A stretch of 64,000 nt of DNA from Clostridium_AD frigoriphilum (GTDB taxonomy: Bacteria > Bacillota > Clostridia > Clostridiales > Clostridiaceae): positions 62,001-126,000 of the forward strand of contig NZ_JAZHFS010000002.1 of NCBI RefSeq assembly GCF_036541405.1. The letters run 5' to 3'. The notes below the pieces were generated by a model. It did no database searches. It saw only the letters and a list, made by a program, of their open reading frames with translations, and was not told the DNA's origin. Below are positions 42,328-51,471 of this stretch, in pieces (position 1 is the stretch's first letter; every line of letters begins with the position of its first letter). The position numbers were made by a program, and so were the translations under genes.

Positions 42328-42409
42328 TAGATAAGGTTTTTAAATAAAATAATATCTAAAAGATAATTAATGAAATGAGGATAATAAATAAATTTAAGGA
42401 GGAAATATT

Positions 42410-42523
42410 ATGGCTAAAAAGGGAATGAGTAGACCTATGTCACCAGAGGTTCAAAGTAAAGGTGATAAAAACAAAAAAATGAAGAGGAATGATGCGAAAA
42501 ATGTTCCGGTAGTAGGTAAATAA
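42410..42523 (+). CDS. Small basic hypothetical protein, 37 residues
   Basis: Short gene with AAGGAGGAAATATT before the ATG. The product starts MAKKGMSRPMSPEVQSKGD and ends NAKNVPVVGK-like (NDAKNVPVVGK). It is strongly basic and unstructured. Very short basic proteins of this look are common in clostridial spores, but I cannot assign a family. The upstream SD sequence GGAGGAAATATTATG is shared word for word with the 53-residue gene before it. Confidence 0.6.
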   Translation: MAKKGMSRPMSPEVQSKGDKNKKMKRNDAKNVPVVGK

Positions 42524-42541
42524 AAAAAATAAGAAATTAAT

Positions 42542-42583
42542 TAAACACCAAGTCTGGTATTACCAAGGTTTGGTGTTTAGTAC
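42542..42583. terminator. Bidirectional terminator
   Basis: TAAACACCAA and TTGGTGTTTA pair around a loop that itself holds CTGGTATTACCA. It lies between the small basic gene and the converging gene at 42589. Confidence 0.75.
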
Positions 42584-42588
42584 TAAGT

Positions 42589-43002
42589 TTATTCGTATAA
42601 TCCAAATCCGGTAATAACCAAAAGATCCCAATCGGTTTCTTCATTTTTAACCCATTTGTATTCAATACAAAGTTCTTTTAACCAGGCATTTAGACCATTA
42701 CTTTTTTTTGATACATTTGGAGATTGTCTTCCAAAATTTTGTTTTATAACTTCAAGTAATTCTTGTTGCTCCTCTTGTCCCAGGTCCTTATCAAGTTGTT
42801 CTTCTATAAAGTCACAACAAAGCTCATAACATTTCTTATCATCAACATACAAATCATCAGCAATTAACTGTCTTTTTTTATTCATGGTATTCTGAACAGC
42901 ATTAATTTCTTCTGAATTTGTTAAGTATTTCTTAGCTATGTTCATAGCAGAAATTTCATTATCTATTTTAATTATTGCTCTTTCCAATTTTGCATTTCTC
43001 AT
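42589..43002 (-). CDS. Hypothetical cytoplasmic protein, 137 residues
   Basis: I do not recognise a family. It is helix-rich and charged. The N-terminal half reads AKLERAIIKIDNEISAMNIA, with a Cys-rich stretch (KKCYELCCDFIEEQL) and EEQQELLEVIKQNFGRQSPN. The C-terminus ends LNAWLKELCIEYKWVK, then DWDLLVITGFGLYE. No signal peptide or membrane segment. A moderate GTGAGAAG box precedes the ATG. It is a single gene between two terminator-like elements. Confidence 0.7.
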   Translation of the reverse strand: MRNAKLERAIIKIDNEISAMNIAKKYLTNSEEINAVQNTMNKKRQLIADDLYVDDKKCYELCCDFIEEQLDKDLGQEEQQELLEVIKQNFGRQSPNVSKKSNGLNAWLKELCIEYKWVKNEETDWDLLVITGFGLYE

Positions 43003-43170
43003 TTTAATCTTCTCACTTTACAGTTTTTATTTAGTCATTATTTATATCATCTTAAAATTTTGTTAATAAAAATTAAATATATTCCTTAGGATGATTACAT
43101 CCCCGTTTCTAGGGATGACTACTGACAATAAATTAATTATATCATAAATTGACTATGTTCGGAAAGAACG

Positions 43171-43725
43171 TTAACCAATTTTAGATTCTAATTCTTTTAA
43201 TAAGGTAATATAGGTATCTTGAAGATTATTTTTTTTAGCTTCTTTTTCTACCTCAAGGCAGGCAAAGTCAATTTCGCTTAGTTGCTCTTTGTTTAACTTT
43301 CTTTGTGCAAAGGTATAAATGGTGGTATCTTCTTTTTCTATATGCCTATAAAGAAGGTCAGTGTATCCTATAGCATTTGCAATTATATCTACTCTAGAAT
43401 CATTATCTCCACCCTTAAATTTAATTAGAGCTGTTTCTAGATTTCCTATAAAAAGTCTGCCTAAATCATGTTCAACAAGCATACCCATAATGGGACCATT
43501 AGCTATTCGCTCTCCTAAAACGTCACCCATTTTTTTAAAGAGAATAACCTCTTCTTTATTATGATGATGTTTATCTGCAAAATTATGTACAAAATCAATA
43601 ACTTTATTAAAATCATTATAATCAACTTCTTCATTGTTAAGCACCTTAATAGAGATTTTCCTTGTTACAGCGAGCATCCTCTTTATAAGTTTATGTTCTT
43701 CAATCATTAAATCTATAGCATTCAT
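43171..43725 (-). CDS. Hemerythrin-like diiron protein
   Basis: A 184-residue four-helix bundle of the hemerythrin HHE family. Metal ligands are visible: His in EEHKLIKRM, HNFADKHHHNKEE, His in VEHDLGR and His/Glu in YRHIEKEDTTIY. Such proteins bind oxygen or nitric oxide, or protect iron-sulfur enzymes and repair them in anaerobes. AGGAGG precedes the ATG by 8 nt. It is a single gene. There is no fused sensor domain. Confidence 0.92.
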   Translation of the reverse strand: MNAIDLMIEEHKLIKRMLAVTRKISIKVLNNEEVDYNDFNKVIDFVHNFADKHHHNKEEVILFKKMGDVLGERIANGPIMGMLVEHDLGRLFIGNLETALIKFKGGDNDSRVDIIANAIGYTDLLYRHIEKEDTTIYTFAQRKLNKEQLSEIDFACLEVEKEAKKNNLQDTYITLLKELESKIG

Positions 43726-43989
43726 AGTTAGTTCCTCCTAGAAAATTTGTTTTATGGGTTATTTAAGTATTTATACTTTATCTTAAACAAAACAAGTTAT
43801 TATATACATATTTATAAATTAGCAATTCTTATTAATTAAAATATATCATATGAAAATATCTAGGTAAACTACAATTGTTACGGAATATATAAATGGAAAT
43901 TTATCTTTATATGGTGTAAAATTAGATTATTATAGCAAATTCATAGAAAAAATAAAGTAAGGTCTTAGTATGAGATGAGGAGTGTCTGT

Positions 43990-44808
43990 ATGAACATTAG
44001 AAAAGAATATTTAGAAAATGTAAAAAGAATTGTAGTGAAGGTAGGAACTTCAACATTAACTCATTCTACTGGATTATTAAATTACAAACATATTGAAAGT
44101 CTTATAAGACAACTCGCGGATGTTCATAATAAAGGAATTGAGGTAGTTCTTGTAACTTCTGGTGCTATAGGAGCTGGCATGGGGAAATTAGGGCTTGCAA
44201 AAAGACCGGAAACAATACCAGAAAAGCAGGCGGCGGCAGCTGTTGGTCAAGGCATATTAATCCACATGTATGAGAAGTTTTTTTCAGAGTATGGAAAAAC
44301 CACGGCACAAATTCTTTTGACAAAAGAGGATTTTGGTGATGAAGCGAGACATTTAAATGCTCATAATACATTTTTGATGTTATTATCACAAGGGGTCATA
44401 CCGGTGGTAAATGAAAATGATGCTGTAATCGTTGATGAAATAATGGTTGGAGATAATGATACCTTGTCGGCTATGGTTACAAATCTAATAGGGGCAGAAT
44501 TACTTATAATACTTTCTGATATTGATGGATTATATGATTCAAACCCTAGGGTAAATTCTGATGCTAAAATAATATATAATGTACAAAATATTACTGATGA
44601 AATTAAGGAATCAGCGCAGGGAGCAGGAACGGAGCTTGGAACTGGTGGTATGGCAACTAAGATTAATGCAGCAGAAATTGTAGTAGATGCAAATGCTGCT
44701 ATGATTATAGCTGAAGGCTCTACACCTAATGTTATTACTGACATTTTAGAAGGAATTGAAATAGGTACATTATTTAAAGGAAATGATATGAATAAGAACA
44801 CCAAGTAA
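43990..44808 (+). CDS. proB: Glutamate 5-kinase
   Basis: A 272-residue amino-acid kinase: ATP + L-glutamate to gamma-glutamyl phosphate, first step of proline synthesis. Motifs: VVKVGTSTLTHSTG (ATP site), VLVTSGAIGAGMGKLG, LLTKEDFGDEARHLNA and the second substrate loop GTGGMATKINAAEI. It ends without the C-terminal PUA domain found in E. coli ProB, as is usual in clostridia. An ATG at 43975 is in frame, but GAGGAGTG lies behind it, so 43990 is chosen. It is followed after 64 nt by proA in the same operon. Confidence 0.95.
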   Translation: MNIRKEYLENVKRIVVKVGTSTLTHSTGLLNYKHIESLIRQLADVHNKGIEVVLVTSGAIGAGMGKLGLAKRPETIPEKQAAAAVGQGILIHMYEKFFSEYGKTTAQILLTKEDFGDEARHLNAHNTFLMLLSQGVIPVVNENDAVIVDEIMVGDNDTLSAMVTNLIGAELLIILSDIDGLYDSNPRVNSDAKIIYNVQNITDEIKESAQGAGTELGTGGMATKINAAEIVVDANAAMIIAEGSTPNVITDILEGIEIGTLFKGNDMNKNTK

Positions 44809-44872
44809 AACGGATTGATAAATTGAAGTTAGTAACTGTTATTAGCTACATAAGGACAAAAGGAGGGTATGA

Positions 44873-46129
44873 ATGGATTTTGATAACTACATTATAAATA
44901 TAGGTAGAAATGCAAAAGCTGCATCTAGGATTATGGTTACTGTTAGTACTACTATGAAAAACAATGCACTTTTGCATATGGCTGAAGTTTTAATAGATAA
45001 CAAAAAAACTATAATTGAAGCTAACAATAAGGATATGGAATCTGGGAAAAAAAATAATTTATCTACTGCGATGCTTGATAGATTAATGATTAATCAGGAG
45101 AGAATTGAAAAGATGGCTGAAGGACTTAGAAATGTATCGACTCTGCCAGATCCAATAGGCGAGGGGATAAAAAGATGGAAACGACCCAATGATTTAGATA
45201 TTTCAATGGTAAGGGTTCCACTTGGTGTTATAGGTATGATTTATGAGTCAAGACCAAATGTTACTGTAGATGCAGCAGCTTTATGTATAAAAGCAGGAAA
45301 TTCAATAATACTAAGAGGTGGATCAGAAGCTATAAATACTAATATGGCTTTAGCTAAGGTTATTATTAAAGCAGCCACGAACGTAGGGCTGCCAAAAGGG
45401 TGTATTCAACTTATTGAGATGGTTGATAGGGAATTAGTAAATAAATTAGTAAAACTTAATGATTATGTAGATGTAATTATTCCAAGAGGTGGAAAGGGAC
45501 TTAAGAAGGCTATTATAGCAAATGCAACAGTACCAGTAATTGAAACGGGATCAGGTATATGTCATATATATGTTGATTCAGATGCTGATTTAAAAATGGC
45601 TGAGGAAATAATAGTTAATGCTAAAACTCAAAGACCAGGGGTATGTAATGCGGTAGAAACAGTACTAGTTCATAAAGATATTGCAAGCGAGTTTTTACCA
45701 AAACTATCCAAAAGGCTTTATGGATTAGGCGTAGAAATAAGAATGTGCAAAAAGGGCCTGGAAATTATAGAAGATGCAAAAGTTGCGGTTGAGGAAGATT
45801 GGGCTACTGAATATTTAGATTTAATACTTTCAATTAAGGTTGTCTCAACAATAGAAGATGCAATAGATCATATTTTTAAATATGGAACAAAACATTCAGA
45901 GGCTATAATAACTAATAATTATACGAACTCTCAGAAATTTTTAAGAGAAGTTGATGCTTCTTGTGTTTATGTGAATGCTTCTACAAGATTTACAGATGGT
46001 GCAGAATTTGGATTTGGAGCAGAGATAGGAATTAGCAATCAAAAACTTCATGCTAGAGGACCAATGGGACTTGAGCAACTTACAACTACAAAGTATCTTA
46101 TATATGGAGATGGTCAAGTTAGAAAATAA
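44873..46129 (+). CDS. proA: Gamma-glutamyl phosphate reductase
   Basis: A 418-residue NADPH-dependent aldehyde-dehydrogenase-fold enzyme that reduces gamma-glutamyl phosphate to glutamate semialdehyde. The catalytic Cys is in RPGVCNAVET. Other landmarks are PLGVIGMIYESRPNVTVDAA, SIILRGGSEAINTN, VDVIIPRGGKGL and FGFGAEIGISNQKLHARGPM. Length and motifs are normal for ProA. AAAGGAGG precedes the ATG. The product cyclises and is reduced by ProC, which is not in this window. Confidence 0.96.
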   Translation: MDFDNYIINIGRNAKAASRIMVTVSTTMKNNALLHMAEVLIDNKKTIIEANNKDMESGKKNNLSTAMLDRLMINQERIEKMAEGLRNVSTLPDPIGEGIKRWKRPNDLDISMVRVPLGVIGMIYESRPNVTVDAAALCIKAGNSIILRGGSEAINTNMALAKVIIKAATNVGLPKGCIQLIEMVDRELVNKLVKLNDYVDVIIPRGGKGLKKAIIANATVPVIETGSGICHIYVDSDADLKMAEEIIVNAKTQRPGVCNAVETVLVHKDIASEFLPKLSKRLYGLGVEIRMCKKGLEIIEDAKVAVEEDWATEYLDLILSIKVVSTIEDAIDHIFKYGTKHSEAIITNNYTNSQKFLREVDASCVYVNASTRFTDGAEFGFGAEIGISNQKLHARGPMGLEQLTTTKYLIYGDGQVRK

Positions 46130-46132
46130 GGT

Positions 46133-46176
46133 TATAAGATAAGTATAAATAATTATTTATGCTTATCTTATTTTTG
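46133..46176 (+). terminator. Terminator of proBA
   Basis: ATAAGATAAG, extended by ATAAAT, pairs with ATTTAT and CTTATCTTAT, followed by TTTT, just after the proA stop. Confidence 0.85.
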
Positions 46177-46224
46177 ATTATTTTATGAATTATGGTTTGA
46201 AAATTTTAAGAAGGAGCTGGTATT

Positions 46225-47013
46225 ATGTCTATAGGGAGACTAGCGAGATTAATAAAAACTAAAGGTTATGTATATATAATTTTAGGTTTATTATGTGAAA
46301 TATATTATATAGGGACAATAATATTTGGCGGGATAGTAACTTTTGCATGGTTTTATCTAGGTGTTGGAATAGTATTAATAACACTCGGATTAAAAGAGAA
46401 AAAAAATAAGAAAGAATATATGTTAATAAGACCAGGCAAGATTAAAAATATGGTGAAAATATGTTTTTTACTTGGTTTAATTTCTGTTGTAATTATAGAA
46501 GGTTTAATAATTCAATCAGCTGTATCAAAATATAAGGGAAATAGTGACTATCTTATGATTTTAGGTGCAGGTATTAGAGGCGAAATTCCATCGACGGCTC
46601 TTTATCAAAGACTTTATGCAAGTCTTAAATATATTGAAATTAATCCTAATGTTAAAATAGTAGTTTCAGGTGGTAAAGGTTCCGGGGAGAGCATTACTGA
46701 AGCGGAAGCTATGAAAAGATTTTTAATAAAACATGGAGTTTCAAAAAATAATATTATAAAAGAAGAGAGATCAACCAATACTTTTGAAAATATGAAGTTC
46801 ACAACGCAGATCTTGAAAAAATTAGATAAAAAAGAAACTATAGAAGTAACTGTTGTAACAAATAATTTTCATATGTTTAGATCTAAATTTTTAGCGAAAA
46901 GACAAGGATTAAAGGTATATGGTTATCCAGCACCTCTTCATCCAATGTTAGTTCCTACTTGCTTTGCAAGGGAGTATTTAGCAGTAATAAATTCATTTAT
47001 ATTTGATAAATAA
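46225..47013 (+). CDS. YdcF/SanA family membrane protein (DUF218)
   Basis: A 262-residue protein. Three hydrophobic segments at residues 13-35, 38-55 and 72-92 are followed by a DUF218 domain: LMILGAGIRGEIPSTALYQR, VVSGGKGSGESITEAEAMKR, HGVSKNNIIKEERSTNTFEN, then VVTNNFHMFRSKFLAKRQG. The E. coli relatives SanA and ElyC affect envelope integrity and lipid-carrier metabolism. The reaction is not established. AAGGAG precedes the ATG by 9 nt. Single gene. Confidence 0.88.
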   Translation: MSIGRLARLIKTKGYVYIILGLLCEIYYIGTIIFGGIVTFAWFYLGVGIVLITLGLKEKKNKKEYMLIRPGKIKNMVKICFLLGLISVVIIEGLIIQSAVSKYKGNSDYLMILGAGIRGEIPSTALYQRLYASLKYIEINPNVKIVVSGGKGSGESITEAEAMKRFLIKHGVSKNNIIKEERSTNTFENMKFTTQILKKLDKKETIEVTVVTNNFHMFRSKFLAKRQGLKVYGYPAPLHPMLVPTCFAREYLAVINSFIFDK

Positions 47014-47201
47014 TAATATCTTAGAATAGAGAAAGTAAGTTCTTATAGAATTTGATAAAGAAAACAATATACGCATATACGTATAATTATGCAATATAAT
47101 AAGCAAAATAATCGATTTACAAACTGACATTTTTCGTGTTTTATTCCTTAAATGGCTTGACATAACGATTTAAAACTTTGATAAATTATTATAATAGTCT
47201 A

Positions 47202-47230
47202 TTGACATATGCATTAAAATACAATATAAT
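47202..47230 (+). promoter_or_regulatory. Strong promoter upstream of the gene at 47280
   Basis: TTGACA (47202-47207), exactly 17 nt, TATAAT (47225-47230): a perfect housekeeping promoter about 50 nt before the coding region. Confidence 0.88.
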
Positions 47231-47279
47231 GTATATATAAAGTAAATGGTTTATTCTATTAATTCAGGAGGTAATATAA

Positions 47280-47660
47280 ATGTCAAACATGCAATTATTT
47301 CAATCAAAAACAGAATTAGTAGGTTTTATATCAGAATATCTCATCAAACATGATGATACTATAGCGATAATAAAAAAAGACTTAAGAAAAGATGTAATTA
47401 AGTCATTACTAATAAGTGAAGATTTTAATACATTTAAAGACCTTTCCGGCTTAGAAGAAAATGTACTATTTCTAATTAAGACTGGTGATAAAAAAGGTAA
47501 AAATTTAAGTATTAAGATTTGTGATGCACATAATCAACAAACCAAAGCTTTCAAAATGATAGACATAGATAATATATTACTTGTAGATGGTTTGATTACT
47601 GATGATGAGGCTGGAAGTATTACTTATTATAAAGAAATTACTAAAATGAGATTACAATAA
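47280..47660 (+). CDS. Hypothetical cytoplasmic protein, 126 residues
   Basis: I do not recognise a family. It has no signal or membrane segment and alternates charged helices with short strands: FQSKTELVGFISEYLIKHDD, then KKDLRKDVIKSLLISEDFN. The middle LEENVLFLIKTGDKKGKNLS is strand-like, and the C-terminal MIDIDNILLVDGLITDDEA has an acidic patch. It has a consensus promoter and a CAGGAGGT site, so it is probably well expressed. Single gene with a downstream hairpin and T run. Confidence 0.72.
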   Translation: MSNMQLFQSKTELVGFISEYLIKHDDTIAIIKKDLRKDVIKSLLISEDFNTFKDLSGLEENVLFLIKTGDKKGKNLSIKICDAHNQQTKAFKMIDIDNILLVDGLITDDEAGSITYYKEITKMRLQ

Positions 47661-47718
47661 AAAAGCTTATGTTTGCTTAAATATATAAATGATATAGTAG
47701 AAAGCATTAAAATGGTAA

Positions 47719-47763
47719 AAATCCCAGGATAACTTTGGGGTTGATACTATTTTATTTTTTTTG
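47719..47763 (+). terminator. Terminator of the gene at 47280
   Basis: AATCCCA and TGGGGTT pair around a 9-nt loop, followed after a few bases by TTTTATTTTTTTTG. Confidence 0.65.
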
Positions 47764-47913
47764 AGGATATTTATTTATAGACGAAGTATAACAATTAATA
47801 ATTCCACATGTGAAAGATAAAAGTGAACAATAGTTGAAATAATATACGTAAATGCAGTAATATATAATTAAGTAGGATATAATAGTCTTATACCGATAAT
47901 CATAAAAAAGGTA

Positions 47914-47942
47914 GACTAGCATTCTGGCTAGTTATTTTTTAA
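47914..47942 (+). terminator. Terminator-like hairpin in the clpS leader
   Basis: ACTAGC and GCTAGT form the stem, with ATTCTG as the loop, followed by seven T after A. A TATAAT at 47876-47881 is upstream, so this hairpin is transcribed in the clpS leader, 45 nt before clpS. Confidence 0.65.
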
Positions 47943-47987
47943 AAATTCAAAAAAAAAATTTAAAGGTAAACAGTGGGGTTGTTAAAT

Positions 47988-48323
47988 ATGTCAGAAAAAA
48001 GGATTTTTAATGAGGGAATTGAAACTAAAGAGAAAATTGATATTAAAGAAAAAATAGAAACTAAGATTAGGAAACCTAGTAATTATATGGTGATCATTCA
48101 TAATGATGATTATACAAGCATGGAATTTGTTGTACAGGTTTTAGTTGGAGTTTTTAAAAAACAGGTTGTGGAAGCCACAAGAATTATGTTTGATGTCCAT
48201 AAGAAAGGTAGTGGCGTCGCTGGGATATATAGTCATGATGTGGGCTTAACAAAAATTGATCAAACTATGGAAATGTGTGAAGAAAGTGGATTTCCACTGA
48301 AATTAACATTAGAAGAGGAGTAA
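47988..48323 (+). CDS. clpS: ATP-dependent Clp protease adaptor ClpS
   Basis: A 111-residue adaptor that delivers proteins with destabilising N-terminal residues to ClpAP. The first 30 residues are a charged, flexible tail. The core begins MVIIHNDDYTSMEFVVQVL, containing the substrate-binding HNDD motif, followed by FKKQVVEATRIMFDVHKKGS and GIYSHDVGLTKIDQT. A GTG at 47973 is in frame, but GTGGGG near 47973-47978 is better read as ribosome binding sequence for the ATG at 47988. It is followed 2 nt later by clpA, its direct partner. Confidence 0.95.
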   Translation: MSEKRIFNEGIETKEKIDIKEKIETKIRKPSNYMVIIHNDDYTSMEFVVQVLVGVFKKQVVEATRIMFDVHKKGSGVAGIYSHDVGLTKIDQTMEMCEESGFPLKLTLEEE

Positions 48324-48325
48324 TT

Positions 48326-50665
48326 ATGCAATTAGATGATATAGTAAATGAAATTATTACCGCAGCTTTTAATGAAGCTCAAACGTCAAATCATGAGTAC
48401 TTTACCCCTGAACATATTCTTTATGCTTCTTTGTTTTTCGAAGAGGGTATAGAAATAATAGAAAATAGTGGTGGTAATGTTAAAAGGCTTAAGAACCAAA
48501 TTAAAAAATTTTTAAAGGAAAATATAGAAGTTGTAGAAGACACAGAACCTATACAAACCATTGGAATACAAACAATTTTATCAAGCGCTGCAGATCATGT
48601 TATGTTATCTGGCAAAGAGTTAGTAAAGATAGGTGATGTTATTGTTGCTATGTATGATGATGAGGAAAGTTTTGCTTCTTATTTTTTAAGACAACAGCAA
48701 ATGAAAAGGCGGGATCTTCTTAATTATATAGCGCATGGTATATCTGTAGTGGATACGCTTGATTTTTCATCTAGTATAGATAGTGAAAGAGAAGATCAAG
48801 TGAGTTTCACCGAAGACGAAGAAGATATAGAATATACTTATGACGAGGATATGGATAATCCAAATTTAAAAGGAGATTTTTTAAGTAATTTTACGGAAGA
48901 GTTAACGGAAAAAGCAAAAAAAGGAGAAATGGATCCGCTTATTGGGAGACAAGATATTCTTTTAAGAACACTTCAGGTATTATGTAGAAGGCTTAAAAAC
49001 AATCCAGTTCATGTAGGGGAACCTGGAGTAGGTAAAACTGCTATCACTCAGGGACTTGCACAATTAATTGTTGAAAATAAAGTACCTAAGGTATTGCAAG
49101 GAAGTAAAATATATTATTTGGATATGGGAGCTCTAATTGCAGGTACAAAGTATAGAGGTGACTTTGAGGAACGTATTAAAAAAGTCCTAAACGAAATTAG
49201 TAAAGAGGAAAAACCTATAGTATATATTGATGAAATCCATACTATAGTTGGCGCAGGTGCAGTTTCTGGAGGGTCTATGGATGCTTCAAATATTTTAAAA
49301 CCATTTCTTGCAGATGGTAAGGTAAGGTTCATTGGATCAACTACTTATGATGAGTATAAAAAGCATTTTGAAAAGGATAGTGCATTAGCTAGAAGATTTC
49401 AAAAGATTGAAGTTCCAGAACCATCAATTGACGATACTGTAAGTATTCTTATGGGACTTAAAGATAAATACGAAGCTTACCATAATGTTACATACAAAGA
49501 TGAGGCTTTAAAAACAGCAGTAGAATTATCTAGTAAATATATTAAGGAGAGGTTTCTACCAGATAAAGCTATAGATATTATGGACGAGGCAGGTGCTTAT
49601 GCAAGGCTTTATGCTGGTGATAATGATGAAAATATTGTTATAACGGTAGGTGCAGTTGAGAAAATAGTAGCTACTATTGCAAAAATTCCAGAGCAAAGTG
49701 TATCTGGTAATGAAGTAGATACATTGAAAAATTTGGATCTTAATTTGAAGAAACAGGTTTTTGGACAAAGCGATGCTATCGACACTTTAGTAAAGGCTAT
49801 AAAGAGATCTCGCGCCGGTTTCAATGAAGAAGATAAACCAATAGCATCTCTTCTTTTTGTAGGCCCTACAGGAGTGGGAAAGACAGAAATAAGTAAACAA
49901 TTAGCTAAGAGTTTAGATATACCACTTATCAGATTTGATATGAGTGAATATCAGGAAAAGCATACTGTAGCGAGGCTTATTGGTTCGCCACCAGGATATG
50001 TAGGTTATGAAGAGGGTGGAATGTTAATTGAGGCCATTAAAAAGAAGCCTTATTGCGTTCTACTTTTAGATGAGATTGAAAAAGCTCACCCTGATATTTT
50101 TAATGTGCTATTGCAGGTTATGGATTATGCAACACTTACAGATAACACTGGTAAAAAGGCAGATTTTAGAAATGTAATTTTAATAATGACTTCAAATGCA
50201 GGAGCTAGAGAATCTAGTAAACATATAGTTGGATTTGGAGAAAGAGTGGGAGCTGGCGGGGCAATTATTAAAGAGGTTCAGCGAGTATTTTCTCCGGAGT
50301 TTAGAAATAGATTGGACAATGTAATTGAATTTAATAAAATAGATAAGGTTATGGCTCTTCAAATTGCAAAGAAGGCAATGAAGTTGTTTGAAGATAAACT
50401 TTTAACTAAAAATATAAAATTAAAGGTAACGGATGCCTTATATGCTTGGTTAAGTAAAAAGGGATTTTCAGAGGATTATGGTGCAAGGGAAATTAACAGA
50501 GTTGTTCAACAAGAAATTAAAACTTATTTTGTTGATGAGGTGCTCTTTGGAGAACTTAGTACAGGCGGTAGCGCGATAGTTGACATTGTGGATGATAAAC
50601 TTACAATAACAAAAGATAATTCAAATAAGATAAGTGAAAAAAGACAAGTAAAAAAGTACAAATAA
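48326..50665 (+). CDS. clpA: ATP-dependent Clp protease ATP-binding subunit ClpA
   Basis: A 779-residue AAA+ unfoldase. An N-domain (residues 1-145) binds ClpS. AAA domain 1 has Walker A GEPGVGKTA near residue 230 and Walker B YIDEIHTIVGAG. AAA domain 2 has GPTGVGKTE near residue 514 and LLLDEIEKAHPDIFN. It lacks the long middle coiled-coil of ClpB/ClpC, so it is ClpA-type. It threads substrates into ClpP, which is not in this window. The IGF/IGL-type ClpP loop is probably KHIVGFGERVG. Its gene overlaps nothing but follows clpS by 2 nt, so both are co-translated. Confidence 0.94.
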   Translation: MQLDDIVNEIITAAFNEAQTSNHEYFTPEHILYASLFFEEGIEIIENSGGNVKRLKNQIKKFLKENIEVVEDTEPIQTIGIQTILSSAADHVMLSGKELVKIGDVIVAMYDDEESFASYFLRQQQMKRRDLLNYIAHGISVVDTLDFSSSIDSEREDQVSFTEDEEDIEYTYDEDMDNPNLKGDFLSNFTEELTEKAKKGEMDPLIGRQDILLRTLQVLCRRLKNNPVHVGEPGVGKTAITQGLAQLIVENKVPKVLQGSKIYYLDMGALIAGTKYRGDFEERIKKVLNEISKEEKPIVYIDEIHTIVGAGAVSGGSMDASNILKPFLADGKVRFIGSTTYDEYKKHFEKDSALARRFQKIEVPEPSIDDTVSILMGLKDKYEAYHNVTYKDEALKTAVELSSKYIKERFLPDKAIDIMDEAGAYARLYAGDNDENIVITVGAVEKIVATIAKIPEQSVSGNEVDTLKNLDLNLKKQVFGQSDAIDTLVKAIKRSRAGFNEEDKPIASLLFVGPTGVGKTEISKQLAKSLDIPLIRFDMSEYQEKHTVARLIGSPPGYVGYEEGGMLIEAIKKKPYCVLLLDEIEKAHPDIFNVLLQVMDYATLTDNTGKKADFRNVILIMTSNAGARESSKHIVGFGERVGAGGAIIKEVQRVFSPEFRNRLDNVIEFNKIDKVMALQIAKKAMKLFEDKLLTKNIKLKVTDALYAWLSKKGFSEDYGAREINRVVQQEIKTYFVDEVLFGELSTGGSAIVDIVDDKLTITKDNSNKISEKRQVKKYK

Positions 50666-50669
50666 AAGA

Positions 50670-50722
50670 TCAAATAAAAAGATGTTGCTAATAAAACGGC
50701 AACATCTTTTTATTTGATTTTT
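50670..50722. terminator. Bidirectional terminator between clpA and motB
   Basis: TCAAATAAAAAGATGTTGC and GCAACATCTTTTTATTTGA form a perfect 19-bp stem with T-rich ends. It reaches into the last codons of motB. Confidence 0.92.
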
Positions 50723-51471
50723 TCTGTTTTTGAAAATTGATTACTTAATATAATAATATCTACGGTTCTATTTTTAGCTTTTCCAACTTCGGTCGTATTA
50801 GTAGCCACTGGTCGATTCTCTCCATATGCTACTGCTGATATCTTTTTAGGAGAAATTCCTGCTTTTGAAATAAGTAGCTCAGTAACATTAGTTGCGCGAA
50901 ATGCAGAAAGTTGCCAGTTAGACTTAAATTCATTATTGCTCATTGGAGTACTGTCTGTGTGTCCTTCAATTCTTACGTAATTATTAACATGATTTAATAT
51001 TTTACCTATGCTGATTAGCTTTTTAGCTGAATCTTCTTTAACACCTGCTGTACCAACATCGAAGAGTAATGAAGTTTTAAGACTTACTTCAAGCCCTCTC
51101 TCATCAATTTTAGTAGAAACGCTACTTGCTAAGCCATTTTGTTTCAAATATGTATCAACATTTTTTTTGATGTTTTCCATGTTGTTTTCTTCTGCTGTCT
51201 TACTATTTGCAGCGTTTGTAGTGGTTTCGGGCGGATCAACTACAGTGACTGTTGAATTTGAAACACTTGTAGCAGTATCACTACCAATAATAGAAGCACC
51301 ACCACCACTAATAGCTACATTAAGTGATTTAGCTAGTTGTTTGTATTTAGTAGTGTCTGCAGTGCTTGAGGCATACATAACAACAAAAAATATCATAAGC
51401 AAAGTTATTAGATCTGAGTAGGTTAAAAGCCACCTTTCACCATTCCCTTCTTTTTCTTCGCGTTTTTTCAT
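50710..51471 (-). CDS. motB: Flagellar motor stator protein MotB
   Basis: A 253-residue stator subunit. The N-terminus has a basic tail, then one membrane helix (about residues 17-38: LTYSDLITLLMIFFVVMYAS) with the proton- or ion-binding Asp in TYSDL. A Ser/Thr/Asn-rich linker follows (residues 55-95) and then an OmpA-like peptidoglycan-binding domain (IRIEGHTDSTPM, then NWQLSAFRATNVTELL). It starts at the motA stop codon (TAATG), so the pair is translationally coupled. Together they drive rotation using an ion gradient and anchor to the wall. Confidence 0.94.
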   Translation of the reverse strand: MKKREEKEGNGERWLLTYSDLITLLMIFFVVMYASSTADTTKYKQLAKSLNVAISGGGASIIGSDTATSVSNSTVTVVDPPETTTNAANSKTAEENNMENIKKNVDTYLKQNGLASSVSTKIDERGLEVSLKTSLLFDVGTAGVKEDSAKKLISIGKILNHVNNYVRIEGHTDSTPMSNNEFKSNWQLSAFRATNVTELLISKAGISPKKISAVAYGENRPVATNTTEVGKAKNRTVDIIILSNQFSKTEKIK

